Shown: positions 7,379 through 15,813 of the stretch, piece by piece
Layout of the letters: each line of letters starts with the position of its first letter
How positions within the stretch are numbered: the stretch's first letter is position 1
Source: a virus
Strand: one strand, 5' to 3'
IMG/VR virus record: IMGVR_UViG_3300030329_005813
Span: 62,001 to 126,000 of that record
DNA: 64,000 nt
Program-made: the position numbers and the translations under genes
Notes under the pieces: generated by a model
Told to the model about the DNA's origin: nothing
The model's input: the letters and a program-made list of their open reading frames with translations, nothing else
The model's database searches: none

Positions 7379-10300
7379 TTAGTCGTCAAAAGAAGCGCCG
7401 GTGCGAGTAATCACAAAGTCAATCGCGATGTATTCGATAGCGCGGGCTGGTTTCAAGAAGATCTTGGCGTACAAGATATTTCTATCAATTAAATCTGGGG
7501 TTGTCGTTGTCTCGTCGAGAACAATCTTATACTCCGTTATTCCAAGTCTAGTCTGCACACTGGCCAAGAACGGGTCCACCTTGTTAATGAATCGAGTCCA
7601 AGTGGCCTGCACATTTTGGTCGAACAGGATCGTTGCAGCCATATAGGAAACTTCTTTCTTCAAGAAGATCATAAGGCGCCGAACATTAATTCTGTCTAGA
7701 GCCGATGGCGTAATCTGAAGTGTCTTCTGTCCGAAGACTACGATGCCTTCGGCCGGGAACTCGGCGATGGGGTTAATATTTGCTGTGTAGAGTCTATCAC
7801 GGTCCTTTCTAATCACTCGCTCGGAGACGCGTGTGACCGGAAGTCCACCAGCGCCATCAGTCAAACCACCTCTTGTAAAGCCAGCAGGCGCAAACCAAAC
7901 TTCTGATTTGGCTTCGGAGCTAGCATATGTTCCAAGCGCGATGACAGAGGGCGGTACCCAAAGAGTCTTAGCAGTATTAGGATCACGAACCTGAACCCAA
8001 GGATAGTACGTTGCAGCGTAGCTAGAGTTTAAGTCTCTGGTTCTCAAAGAATTAATAGCGCTAGTTACAGTACCCAGGTTGGCCTGAAATGATTTTGTGT
8101 TTTCCGTGAAGGGCTCATAGACATCTTCGATATCGATGACGGCCATAGCATCAGCGCGGGCCTCGCACGTATCAATAAGGTGCTTGGTGAGGTTCTTGGC
8201 AGTCAGACCAGGGATAGTCATCAAGTTAGTCTCAACAAACTCAGGATCGGCACAAGTATCAATTGCTCGCTTAACACTATTAAATGCATAGTTGTTATAC
8301 TGAGTATCTGTGGAAACTATTCTAGTATTTCTAAAAGGCTCTGCTTCGAAGATGTCAAAGCCATCAAAACCACCATACAGAGGCGAGGTAAACCGGTCAT
8401 AACCTTCAGTTAAAATCTGCTTATAAGAAGAACTCATAGCCGTAAGCGAGTCGCCATCTCTTCTAGAACCAGACTGAAAGAACGCAGACGGCGCGATATC
8501 GCCATCAATAACAGTTCTCACGTCGTCCAATGAAAAGACCCAAGAATACGCACGGTCAGTTGGTGGGCCGGCTAAAGTATCAACCTGTCCATAACCAGCT
8601 GGAAGGCGACGAAGATAGTCAGGATAGCCAGGATCGTAGTTCGCGTCTGTGTGCGACTTGCCTGTCTGAAGGCCAAAGTAGGCCTCCTTGGGGTCGCCCA
8701 TAGTACCGTCAGAAGCTGAGATTCGGAATAAAGTTCTTGGAAACTCATAGGATGCCGTGTACTGTGAGCAGCCGGTGGCGCCTTGATCCGAATGGACAAA
8801 GCTCTGCGGTCCATGCCTATCGTTATGAGATGCAACAAAGTCCTTGTCAAAACAGACGAAAGAAGAGCCAAGCTGCACACCTGCATTAAAATCAGTATTA
8901 TAAATCTGGGTGGCAGTTGCAACGGTTTTGTCTTGATTTCCAACATTTGTTTTGATTTGAATTCCGGTAGGTCGAATGGGTCCAAAGACGCCGAACGGAA
9001 GAAGCTCAGAATCAGACATTTGGCCCTGGGCAACAGCAGGGTTCATTTCAATTCTTACATACCTGGACTGGTTGACAAACTCACCATACTCACGAAGGCG
9101 ATTTGTTGAATAATCAAAGGCCATATACATATCACCAACTTTTGCAGCAACATAGTCGGCTGAAGCCGGATTTAAACTACAGTTAGTAAATTGCTCTAAG
9201 ATATCAAGTTTGTTGTCGCGATCTGATGCTTTTCTAATTTGTACTGTAAATGAACCAAACGGGTTAGATAAACTGGTCGGAGCCTTAATGTCAGCAATAG
9301 AAATCTTAATATTATTTTGCAACCACTCTCCGCTGTCCAAGCCGTGAAACTTAAACAACTTAGTCATACGCTCGGCGGCGTAGTGTGTATTATCGGTTGA
9401 AAGATCCTGTGAGAAGAACCAACCGGTTTCAGGATTCTTGAATCCCTCGCGGTGATCTTCATACCCGACAACGATACTACCGGATGAATTTTCAAAAGAT
9501 CCACTTGACAGTGGCGCGATAAATCCATAAGATTCGCCAGAGGTACCGCAAACATTAAACAAGTGGCTTTCAAAAGTTTCACCAAGAAAGTAATTACCCC
9601 TGCCTTCCGTAACAGTCGTTGAATCAACAACACTAGTGTTGGTAAGGATTGGATCGGTGTTGAAAACCTTGCGAATGTAGTTTTCTGAGTTCCTATCAAA
9701 ATTAAATTTTGTGGTATAAAGCGGGCTATATGACGTATCTAAAATTTGAGCCTGGAAGGTGTAGCTGGAGTCTTCGGAGTTAATCATAACAGCAGCGCCC
9801 GTAACAGCAGACACATCGGACTGGGGTTGTGAAGAAGCTTGCTTACCTTTAAGAACAATTGCTCCGTCTCGTATATACCAAACAGCTGCCAGAGAGCCAG
9901 TACCTAGTGAGACATCAGGACCAATATTGCCTGATGGGACAATAAATAAACCATAAGCACCACCATTATCGCTAAGTGTTTCCGATGGATTCTTAGCAGT
10001 TCCGGCGGCTGTTTCTGTTCCGGTTGTTGTTGTCCAGCCAGCTTGACCAGCGGTCGTGGCTTGATCGTGCTCATCACCAAGAAGACGAAAAATGTTTGCA
10101 GGAGCCACGCCGGCATTCAACCAAGCAAAAGCAGCGTAAGCAGCATACGTTGGACCGGTCTTATTTCCTTCACGCCAAGTATCACCAGAAGAAGCACCAG
10201 GGATTGGATTACCAAATGTCTCAACAAATTCAGCCAAAGAGCTAACCTTGTAAGGTCTCATCGCCGGACCTTGTGCATATCGTCCGATAATCGTTGGTCC

Positions 10301-10399
10301 CATAGCATCGGGAAGTCTTGGTAACTGTGAGTTATCAACTTCGCGAAGGAAGATGCCCGGGGATACGAATCTAAACTTTCTAGCTAATGATGATGACAT
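7379..10399 (-). CDS. Tail sheath protein (T4 gp18-like, enlarged)
   Basis: This 1006-aa contractile sheath subunit is well above the 659 aa of T4 gp18. The N-terminus (about residues 1-75: VSPGIFLREVDNS, then GPTIIGRYAQGPAM and LAEFVETFGNP) and the C-terminal third (QKTLQITPSALDRINVRRL, then the closing YKIVLDETTTTPDLIDRN block) match the sheath core. The middle carries several hundred extra residues that probably form surface-exposed domains. It is placed before the tube gene. ATG 10399 has an ACAGGAGAG ribosome-binding site and a long leader of about 65 nt after a candidate promoter motif that lies in a hairpin loop. Confidence 0.93.
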   Translation of the reverse strand: MSSSLARKFRFVSPGIFLREVDNSQLPRLPDAMGPTIIGRYAQGPAMRPYKVSSLAEFVETFGNPIPGASSGDTWREGNKTGPTYAAYAAFAWLNAGVAPANIFRLLGDEHDQATTAGQAGWTTTTGTETAAGTAKNPSETLSDNGGAYGLFIVPSGNIGPDVSLGTGSLAAVWYIRDGAIVLKGKQASSQPQSDVSAVTGAAVMINSEDSSYTFQAQILDTSYSPLYTTKFNFDRNSENYIRKVFNTDPILTNTSVVDSTTVTEGRGNYFLGETFESHLFNVCGTSGESYGFIAPLSSGSFENSSGSIVVGYEDHREGFKNPETGWFFSQDLSTDNTHYAAERMTKLFKFHGLDSGEWLQNNIKISIADIKAPTSLSNPFGSFTVQIRKASDRDNKLDILEQFTNCSLNPASADYVAAKVGDMYMAFDYSTNRLREYGEFVNQSRYVRIEMNPAVAQGQMSDSELLPFGVFGPIRPTGIQIKTNVGNQDKTVATATQIYNTDFNAGVQLGSSFVCFDKDFVASHNDRHGPQSFVHSDQGATGCSQYTASYEFPRTLFRISASDGTMGDPKEAYFGLQTGKSHTDANYDPGYPDYLRRLPAGYGQVDTLAGPPTDRAYSWVFSLDDVRTVIDGDIAPSAFFQSGSRRDGDSLTAMSSSYKQILTEGYDRFTSPLYGGFDGFDIFEAEPFRNTRIVSTDTQYNNYAFNSVKRAIDTCADPEFVETNLMTIPGLTAKNLTKHLIDTCEARADAMAVIDIEDVYEPFTENTKSFQANLGTVTSAINSLRTRDLNSSYAATYYPWVQVRDPNTAKTLWVPPSVIALGTYASSEAKSEVWFAPAGFTRGGLTDGAGGLPVTRVSERVIRKDRDRLYTANINPIAEFPAEGIVVFGQKTLQITPSALDRINVRRLMIFLKKEVSYMAATILFDQNVQATWTRFINKVDPFLASVQTRLGITEYKIVLDETTTTPDLIDRNILYAKIFLKPARAIEYIAIDFVITRTGASFDD

Positions 10400-10449
10400 T
10401 TATGGCTCTCCTGTTATCGTAGTCTAGCGATATAAAAATGATACTTATA

Positions 10450-10497
10450 TTTGGCCTTTCTCAATATAAATAGTATTTTAAAAGGCGAAAGACCAAA
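10450..10497 (-). promoter_or_regulatory. Hairpin with AACTATTTATA-type motif in its loop, before sheath gene
   Basis: Arms 10487-10497 and 10450-10460 pair over 11 bp (one G-U pair in RNA) around a 26-nt loop. The loop contains TACTATTTATA (10465-10475). The hairpin directly follows the stop of the 308-aa gene and lacks a T tract, so it is not a standard terminator. A role as processing site or regulatory element is inferred. Confidence 0.45.
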
Positions 10498-11424
10498 TTA
10501 GTCTTTATAAAAAGTCTTAACGCCTTTCTTGGAATTATGCTGTGGAACGTCACCCACAATTACACGTTCGCGGGGCATTCTAATCTGCACTGCATTCTCT
10601 CTAATGGCTATTTTTGGCCTCTCTTCATTAATGCCACCACCCAAGAGATATCCCAATATTTTAAACTGCATTTTTGCTTCATATGAACTCTCTTCTTCGC
10701 CAGTCACATCTAGAGACTGCTGAAACTCGTTTTGAATAAAACCCTCAAATCGATGACCTTCGTGATTAATAAAAAAGTTATTAATCTGTCCCGTAACTGT
10801 CATAAAGGGTGTTGTTATTTCATTTAACTGTTGTTGATAGTTTGTTCGAACAATAATATCATATGTAACCGATACATACACTGGCATTGGCATAGTAATA
10901 GTTTCATACACGACTTTACCAGGATTTGTAAATGGAAAGTTTTCTTGACCGTGACCAGTTGTAGCTGAACTGATTGTTCCAAACTTTCTTTTAGAATCTG
11001 CATTAACGAAGTTAGAAGTTTTTTCTTGATTGATTCTTCTTGCTACCGTTAAGGCTCCACCTCGTGGACCTCTTAGGCCATCATTCATATTTGGTATATG
11101 AGCGAAGGCCACGCCCTTAAATGCAGGATCTTTAACTATTTCTGTTCTGTTGACTATAAGTAGCGGAAGTTTAAGGACACCATTTGAATCTCTGAGGCTT
11201 TTATCGTTTTTAATTTGATAAGCTCTTTCGGCTGAGATCCAAATGACTGGGACTTTCTTAAACCCTTTGTTTGTTGTAGAGGATGGATTAATCACCTCAT
11301 CCACCCAATTAAAGAAAGCTTGGTCGATTGTTTCAATCGTGGATGGCATAAAAATAATTTCTTTTAACTTACCTGATGCGTCTTTGACCTCTGTATAATC
11401 TCTACTGTAGTTTTTACGTGGCAT
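10498..11424 (-). CDS. Tail terminator / sheath-stabiliser candidate (position of T4 gp15)
   Basis: This 308-aa protein is counted from ATG 11424, which has an AGAGGG site 8 nt upstream; a TTG one codon earlier is less likely. A segment around residues 45-65 reads KGFKKVPVIWISAERAYQIK; a Gly-rich GLRGPRGGALTVARR stretch follows, and the C-terminal half contains many beta strands. It overlaps the upstream head-closure-like gene by 11 nt and precedes the sheath gene, the place where T4-like genomes encode neck and tail completion proteins (gp15). Position argues for the tail terminator that caps the tube and sheath; I do not see a decisive sequence signature. Confidence 0.5.
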   Translation of the reverse strand: MPRKNYSRDYTEVKDASGKLKEIIFMPSTIETIDQAFFNWVDEVINPSSTTNKGFKKVPVIWISAERAYQIKNDKSLRDSNGVLKLPLLIVNRTEIVKDPAFKGVAFAHIPNMNDGLRGPRGGALTVARRINQEKTSNFVNADSKRKFGTISSATTGHGQENFPFTNPGKVVYETITMPMPVYVSVTYDIIVRTNYQQQLNEITTPFMTVTGQINNFFINHEGHRFEGFIQNEFQQSLDVTGEEESSYEAKMQFKILGYLLGGGINEERPKIAIRENAVQIRMPRERVIVGDVPQHNSKKGVKTFYKD

Positions 11425-11911
11425 CAAATAAACCCTCTCTGGCTCTTACACATTTGGCTGTAATTTCCATCTTATGATCAACTTGACCAAAGATCTGTCT
11501 TGGCTCCGATAAAGTAACTATCTCATAGTATATACTTCCATATAGTACAAAATCCCCTTCTCTAACAAATAGATCTTGATCTTCTGTTAAACGGCGCTTA
11601 TGAAAGTGGACCGAAATTGATGCGTCTTTGTCTAATCCAATATTTGTGTCAAACTTAGTTTGTATTCCTTCATATTCAACAAGCGCATACACTCTTACCG
11701 GTGGGAGAAAAGTTTTATTGATTGCTTCTCCATATAAAGAATGATAATTTGTTTTTGCCAAGTCAATGGGATAATAAACAACTTGTTGGCCGATGACGCG
11801 CTCAATAAGTTCATCATTAACTTGTTTAACAAGATCTCGCTCTTTCTTCCCCAAAAACAAAGGAGGAGGAGGTTGATTTGGCTGTTTCCATTTCTTTTCG
11901 TTCTCGGACAT
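11414..11911 (-). CDS. Neck / head-closure protein candidate (T4 gp14-like)
   Basis: This 165-aa protein has a Pro-rich N-terminus followed by helix and compact beta sequence: VIGQQVVYYPIDL near residue 40, then RLTEDQDLFVREGDFVLYGS and IYYEIVTLSEPRQIFGQ. A small beta-barrel ending in such a VREGD block is typical of head-closure or gp14-type neck proteins that seal the portal after packaging. It lies between the 436-aa adaptor-like gene and the presumed tail terminator. Family membership is a judgement from pattern and gene order, not a firm identification. Confidence 0.5.
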   Translation of the reverse strand: MSENEKKWKQPNQPPPPLFLGKKERDLVKQVNDELIERVIGQQVVYYPIDLAKTNYHSLYGEAINKTFLPPVRVYALVEYEGIQTKFDTNIGLDKDASISVHFHKRRLTEDQDLFVREGDFVLYGSIYYEIVTLSEPRQIFGQVDHKMEITAKCVRAREGLFDAT

Positions 11912-11916
11912 TTATA

Positions 11917-13227
11917 TTATCCTTGATAAATTGGAAGTGGTATTTCTTGGTAAACAGTATCAATAGCTGAGACCATTGCTGCATCTTGTTCAGCCAAAGC
12001 TTTATATGTCATTTGATCTAAGACTGTCTTAAGCTCATCCCTTAAAAGATCTTGTTCTGCTTTTGCTTGTGATAGAAGCTCACCAGCATTTAAAGTTACC
12101 GACTCTCCTGGGATGGGAATCGTGGCAAACTTTCCTCTTACTTGTCCGAGTATTTCTTTAGTCAATGCCAAAGCGTACCTACGAATCCACTGCTTTCCTA
12201 TAGAGTTAATATACTTATATGGTACGTTGGGGAAGGGCAATGTATTCATATTATTAATGCCGGCAACACCAGTTTTACGGTCAGCATCTTCTTCCCAAGC
12301 ATCACGATGCATTGTGAACGTAACCCACATTTTCGTTGGTATCTCGGCCTGAGGTATTGGAAATAATCTTAATTTATTATTATGGACCTCAAATGAGTAA
12401 TGTGATAATCTAGTATACAGGTGATCTTCGAAAGCCATAGCTTGAAGTTTATTTTGCCAAGTAGGAATAATTTCAAATGTTGTATCATCAGCAAACTGAC
12501 CATAGTAGTTTAAGTTTCCAACAACATTAAGACCACCATAATAACCATAGAATCTCCAGACTGAGGCTGGGGTTTTATAAAATACTTTACGAATCTTATA
12601 ATTACGATTCATTCTGTCTTGCTGATTAACTGTTAGGTCCACACCAGACTTTTCAAGGCTACCAGTTCCGTATGGATTTGAATCGTTTGTTGAAGAACTG
12701 GATATGATGGTTTGCAAATCATAATCTTGTTGTCCGGCGACAATACTAAATGATGCCGAATATTCCGTCAGATTACCGCCAACTCCAGCTTCTTCGGCCA
12801 ATCCATCAGCCACTCTTTGAGCATAGCTAAACTTATGTCTTGGATACTTAAGGTTAACCAAAGAGCCACTAACAGAATCAAGCTCAGAAGTTGTTGAGTG
12901 CTCACCTTTATGATCGAAGGCGCCTGTTGCCATACCCAGAAGTGATGACAGAACATTTTTGGCTTGATGAATATTAATTTGATAAGAATATTCTAAGCAC
13001 GCTTCTTCATAAGCTGCATAGACATTATCAGCTTTAATCTCAATATCTAATACATCTCCACCAAGCTTTTTATACGTGTATGCTACCTGTGCAGCGGCGC
13101 CGGACTTGAAATCTTCATCGACATATACGCCAAATGGAAGAGCAGCTACAACATCACTTGTGCTGCCAGTAGCCGGCAATATAACAGCACTAGTGGTGCT
13201 GCTTGGAGTTAACTTGGGAGTTGACAT
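11917..13227 (-). CDS. Neck / head completion protein candidate (T4 gp13-like)
   Basis: This 436-aa protein has an N-terminal Ser/Thr-rich leader, then a helical block (about 65-110: IKADNVYAAYEEACLEYSYQ, then INIHQAKNVLSSLLG) like that of head-tail adaptor proteins. Next come aromatic beta segments with YYGGLNVVGNLNYYGQ, and C-terminal helices ending in YQEIPLPIYQG. Adaptor and neck proteins bind the portal exit. It is the first gene of the neck-tail unit, just after a terminator and a candidate promoter motif, and is followed 5 nt later by the gp14-like gene. T4 gp13 identity is inferred from order. Confidence 0.55.
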   Translation of the reverse strand: MSTPKLTPSSTTSAVILPATGSTSDVVAALPFGVYVDEDFKSGAAAQVAYTYKKLGGDVLDIEIKADNVYAAYEEACLEYSYQINIHQAKNVLSSLLGMATGAFDHKGEHSTTSELDSVSGSLVNLKYPRHKFSYAQRVADGLAEEAGVGGNLTEYSASFSIVAGQQDYDLQTIISSSSTNDSNPYGTGSLEKSGVDLTVNQQDRMNRNYKIRKVFYKTPASVWRFYGYYGGLNVVGNLNYYGQFADDTTFEIIPTWQNKLQAMAFEDHLYTRLSHYSFEVHNNKLRLFPIPQAEIPTKMWVTFTMHRDAWEEDADRKTGVAGINNMNTLPFPNVPYKYINSIGKQWIRRYALALTKEILGQVRGKFATIPIPGESVTLNAGELLSQAKAEQDLLRDELKTVLDQMTYKALAEQDAAMVSAIDTVYQEIPLPIYQG

Positions 13228-13248
13228 GCATAAGGCCTCCTATTCATA

Positions 13249-13259
13249 TGTAAATAGTT
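13249..13259 (-). promoter_or_regulatory. AACTATTTATA-type motif before neck operon
   Basis: The coding strand reads AACTATTTACA, between the terminator at 13261-13302 and the AGGAGG ribosome-binding site of the 436-aa gene. It is a candidate start point of the neck-sheath transcript. Confidence 0.45.
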
Positions 13260-13260
13260 C

Positions 13261-13302
13261 CCAAAAAAACAAAACCCCCAACCAATAAAGGAAGGGGGCT
13301 TG
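13261..13302 (-). terminator. Intrinsic terminator after the 147-aa gene
   Basis: On the coding strand a CCCCC arm (13294-13298) pairs with GGGGG (13275-13279). An internal 2x2 TT mismatch and two more C-G pairs close the loop. A T-rich tract, TTTTGTTTTTTT, follows (13263-13274). It lies 22 nt after the stop of the 147-aa gene. Confidence 0.75.
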
Positions 13303-13324
13303 ATTAATAAATATGAGTAATTTA

Positions 13325-13768
13325 TTAGCTTAGCGCGGCGTCACCGAATGAACTGTCAGTTGCATCCACGATACCACCGTGTGCCACGTATCGATCACCT
13401 AAGCACACAATTTTGACCATCTCACCAGAGGTTGCGGCGCCTTCGTCAAAACGAATAAAGTCGTTAGAAGTTCCGTTCCCGATTGATGCACCGCCGCCAT
13501 CAGCAGCAGTCAAGATACCGGTGAAAAAACTACCATCAGCAGCGGTAATATTAACGTCCTTGTCAACTGTACCACCATCCTCTTCATCAATCATAACCTC
13601 GCACCACCAGCCAGCGCCAGCCGATGCTGGGGCGGGTAGAGTTAAGGTTGTGTCTGCTGTTGGGTTGATAACATACATCGTACCACACTCTGCTACTGCG
13701 GCTGTATGATCAGCTGTCAGCTCTCTAATTTTAATTCTATTGGCAGAATATCTTCCTAATTTAGCCAT
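13325..13768 (-). CDS. Small beta-rich structural protein (head decoration or fibre candidate)
   Basis: This 147-aa protein, rich in Ala, Gly, Thr and Asp, begins MAKLGRYSANRIKIREL. It then follows a pattern of short beta strands: YVINPTADTTLTLPAPASAG, then VDKDVNITAADGSFFTGI and VKIVCLGDRYVAHGG. The T-L-T-L-P then G-x-W/F pattern recurs in the C-terminal half of the 281-aa fibre-like protein at 20075-20920, suggesting a shared fold. It lies alone between two terminators directly after the capsid gene, as expected for an abundant virion protein. Capsid decoration is inferred from that placement. Confidence 0.6.
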   Translation of the reverse strand: MAKLGRYSANRIKIRELTADHTAAVAECGTMYVINPTADTTLTLPAPASAGAGWWCEVMIDEEDGGTVDKDVNITAADGSFFTGILTAADGGGASIGNGTSNDFIRFDEGAATSGEMVKIVCLGDRYVAHGGIVDATDSSFGDAALS

Positions 13769-13826
13769 TTAATAATTCTCCTTTATTTTGACCAGTCTAG
13801 TTGGGGCATCTGCCCTTGAACTCATA

Positions 13827-13837
13827 TATAAGTAGTT
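13827..13837 (-). promoter_or_regulatory. AACTATTTATA-type motif before 147-aa gene
   Basis: The coding strand reads AACTACTTATA, a one-base variant of the gap motif. It lies between the capsid terminator and the 147-aa gene, with a leader of about 58 nt to ATG 13768, and could give this small gene its own late transcript. Confidence 0.4.
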
Positions 13838-13852
13838 TGTTACGAATTCAAA

Positions 13853-13884
13853 AGAAAAAAAACCCCGCCTTTTTCAAGGCGGGG
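13853..13884 (-). terminator. Strong intrinsic terminator after major capsid gene
   Basis: A perfect 9-bp GC-rich stem (13876-13884 with 13863-13871, 4-nt loop) is followed by TTTTTTTTCTTTT on the coding strand. It lies about 30 nt downstream of the capsid gene stop. Confidence 0.9.
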
Positions 13885-13912
13885 CTACAGTCTTACTAAA
13901 ACTGTTTAGATA

Positions 13913-15778
13913 TTAGCTAGCGCCGGCTTCGCCGACAAGGCCACGACAGATAACAAGACCGTACATGTCAGGACGCACCATCTTCTTAGCGTAGCGAGTC
14001 ATGACGCCCTTACGCGGCACGAAGTCCTCGACACCAAAAATGGTCGGCGTGACCTGGAGCGGAACATACGGAGCGTAGACATAGCCCGACTCAAGGAAGC
14101 TACCACCCTTGCGACCAACGAGGATCACGTTACGCGGGAAGTAAGGATCGACGTACACGTCGAACTTCTTCGAAAGCGAACCGGTCTTAACAGCACCGAT
14201 AGAACCAGCATCGGCATCAACAGTGACGGATGCACGGAAACCAGCGGTGAACTCAAGGATAGAAGCAACCTCAGGTGAACAAATCACGAAGTTAGCACCA
14301 CCCCGCAGAGTCTTGCGGTGGATTCTCGCGGACACATCATTGATGGTCTCGATCAAGGTCTCATACCACTCTGAGACAGTACCGGTGAAATCCGGAGCGG
14401 CCGAAGACGCACCAATCTCAGCACCAGTCTCGCGGTTGACGAAAAGACCCGGCGAACGTGACCAGTAAAGAGTACCAGCAGTGGCACCCTGAATAAGGTC
14501 GTTCAGGATCTCGCGATCAATCTCAAGAGCAATCTGCTCAGAGAGAATTGACGTCAACTCAACCTCAGCGTCAAGGTTGTGGTAGGCGTTAAGGTCTTGC
14601 CCCAACTCCGGTGTCCACTTAGCCTTGAGCTTCTTGGTGACGGCGGTGACAGCAATACTGTCCACCTTGATGTCGATCTCGGGGATAAACGCTTCATCCT
14701 CAAGACCCCACTCCGACGCAGCAGCAACAACACCGACGTGATCCACCGAAGCGCGTCCAGCAGGATCGCCAGCGAAGTTATCAGCAAGCGGGAAGTGAAT
14801 AGTCAAGTCCGCAGAAACTGCGGTACCGGCGTCGCCAACCACTGTAGATCCAAACGCGGCATCAACACCAACGTAGACCAAGTAAATACGAGTCTCTGTT
14901 CCATCCCAAGAAGATTCAGCAGGGTGATGGTCCTCGCTGCCGAGCGCAGTTAATCGACGAACCTGTGTAGCACTACCAGCCTCGATAATTGTCTCGCCAT
15001 TGGACAACGTTCCAGAAACAGCAATAAGATTTCTCTTATTTAAGAACATTCCGCTAGAGGAAAGGTTCTCAAACTTAGACAGCTCGGTTGAAATAATGTA
15101 GGCAGAGTGTCCATCACCCAAGCCAAGAACATCAGGGTCATAACGAAGAACTTTCTTTGCATTTTCGCTAGGAGCATTCAGGTCAATTAATGCTGTACCT
15201 GTTCCACCACCGGGAGCGTAAGCATCAATATCCGCCTCGCCAATTGTAACAGAACCAGTCGGGGAAGAATAGCCGGTTGAAAGGTTGTAGAAACCAACAT
15301 CGATATCGGCATCGGTAATCGTACCAGCCGCGTTAATTGATTTGGAACCCTCATAACCGAGGTTAACACCACCAGTGATTTCTTGTCCAACCACGCCACC
15401 ACCGTAAACAGACTCGCCGGCGTCAACGCCGCTTCTTTGCCTATTGTGAGTGAAGTCGAGGAAAAAGATGAGGCCCGAGGGCAAGCTCATCGGCTGAACC
15501 GAGACAACATCGTTGGCCAACAGACCACCGAAAACTCGACGGACAAGGGGGAAAGCCACCGAGGCAAAACCCTCGACGTCTCCACCAGCCATTGTGGAAG
15601 CTTCTTTCAGAAGCTGTGACGCCTGATTCTCAAGCAGACGTGCCATGCCTTGACGAGTCACATCGTTGTCAAGGCCCTCAAGGAGACCAGTCTTTTCCCA
15701 CTTGGAGAGAAGCGCAGTGCCTTCCTTCTTAAGATCGCGTGCGACGATCCCTTCAGTTAATTTATCTAATACTGACAT
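13913..15778 (-). CDS. Major capsid protein (T4 gp23-like)
   Basis: This 621-aa HK97-fold capsid protein (T4 gp23 is 521 aa) has an N-terminal segment (1-90) reading LLSKWEKTGLLEGLDNDVTR, then QGMARLLENQASQLLKEA and later AFPLVRRVFGGLLAND followed by VSVQPMSLPSGLIFFLDF. This matches the gp23 pattern around the maturation cleavage and the start of the mature shell domain. Candidate gp21-type (I/L)-x-E cleavage sites are L-L-E50 and L-K-E59, near the T4 site at residue 65. Extra length lies mainly at about residues 120-290 (Gly/Ser/Ala-rich). A full-strength AAAGGAGGTGAT ribosome-binding site precedes ATG 15778, as expected for the most abundant protein. It follows the scaffold gene as gp23 follows gp22. 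Confidence 0.93.
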   Translation of the reverse strand: MSVLDKLTEGIVARDLKKEGTALLSKWEKTGLLEGLDNDVTRQGMARLLENQASQLLKEASTMAGGDVEGFASVAFPLVRRVFGGLLANDVVSVQPMSLPSGLIFFLDFTHNRQRSGVDAGESVYGGGVVGQEITGGVNLGYEGSKSINAAGTITDADIDVGFYNLSTGYSSPTGSVTIGEADIDAYAPGGGTGTALIDLNAPSENAKKVLRYDPDVLGLGDGHSAYIISTELSKFENLSSSGMFLNKRNLIAVSGTLSNGETIIEAGSATQVRRLTALGSEDHHPAESSWDGTETRIYLVYVGVDAAFGSTVVGDAGTAVSADLTIHFPLADNFAGDPAGRASVDHVGVVAAASEWGLEDEAFIPEIDIKVDSIAVTAVTKKLKAKWTPELGQDLNAYHNLDAEVELTSILSEQIALEIDREILNDLIQGATAGTLYWSRSPGLFVNRETGAEIGASSAAPDFTGTVSEWYETLIETINDVSARIHRKTLRGGANFVICSPEVASILEFTAGFRASVTVDADAGSIGAVKTGSLSKKFDVYVDPYFPRNVILVGRKGGSFLESGYVYAPYVPLQVTPTIFGVEDFVPRKGVMTRYAKKMVRPDMYGLVICRGLVGEAGAS

Positions 15779-15813
15779 TTTATATCACCTCCTTTATTAG
15801 TATGATTTTAGAT

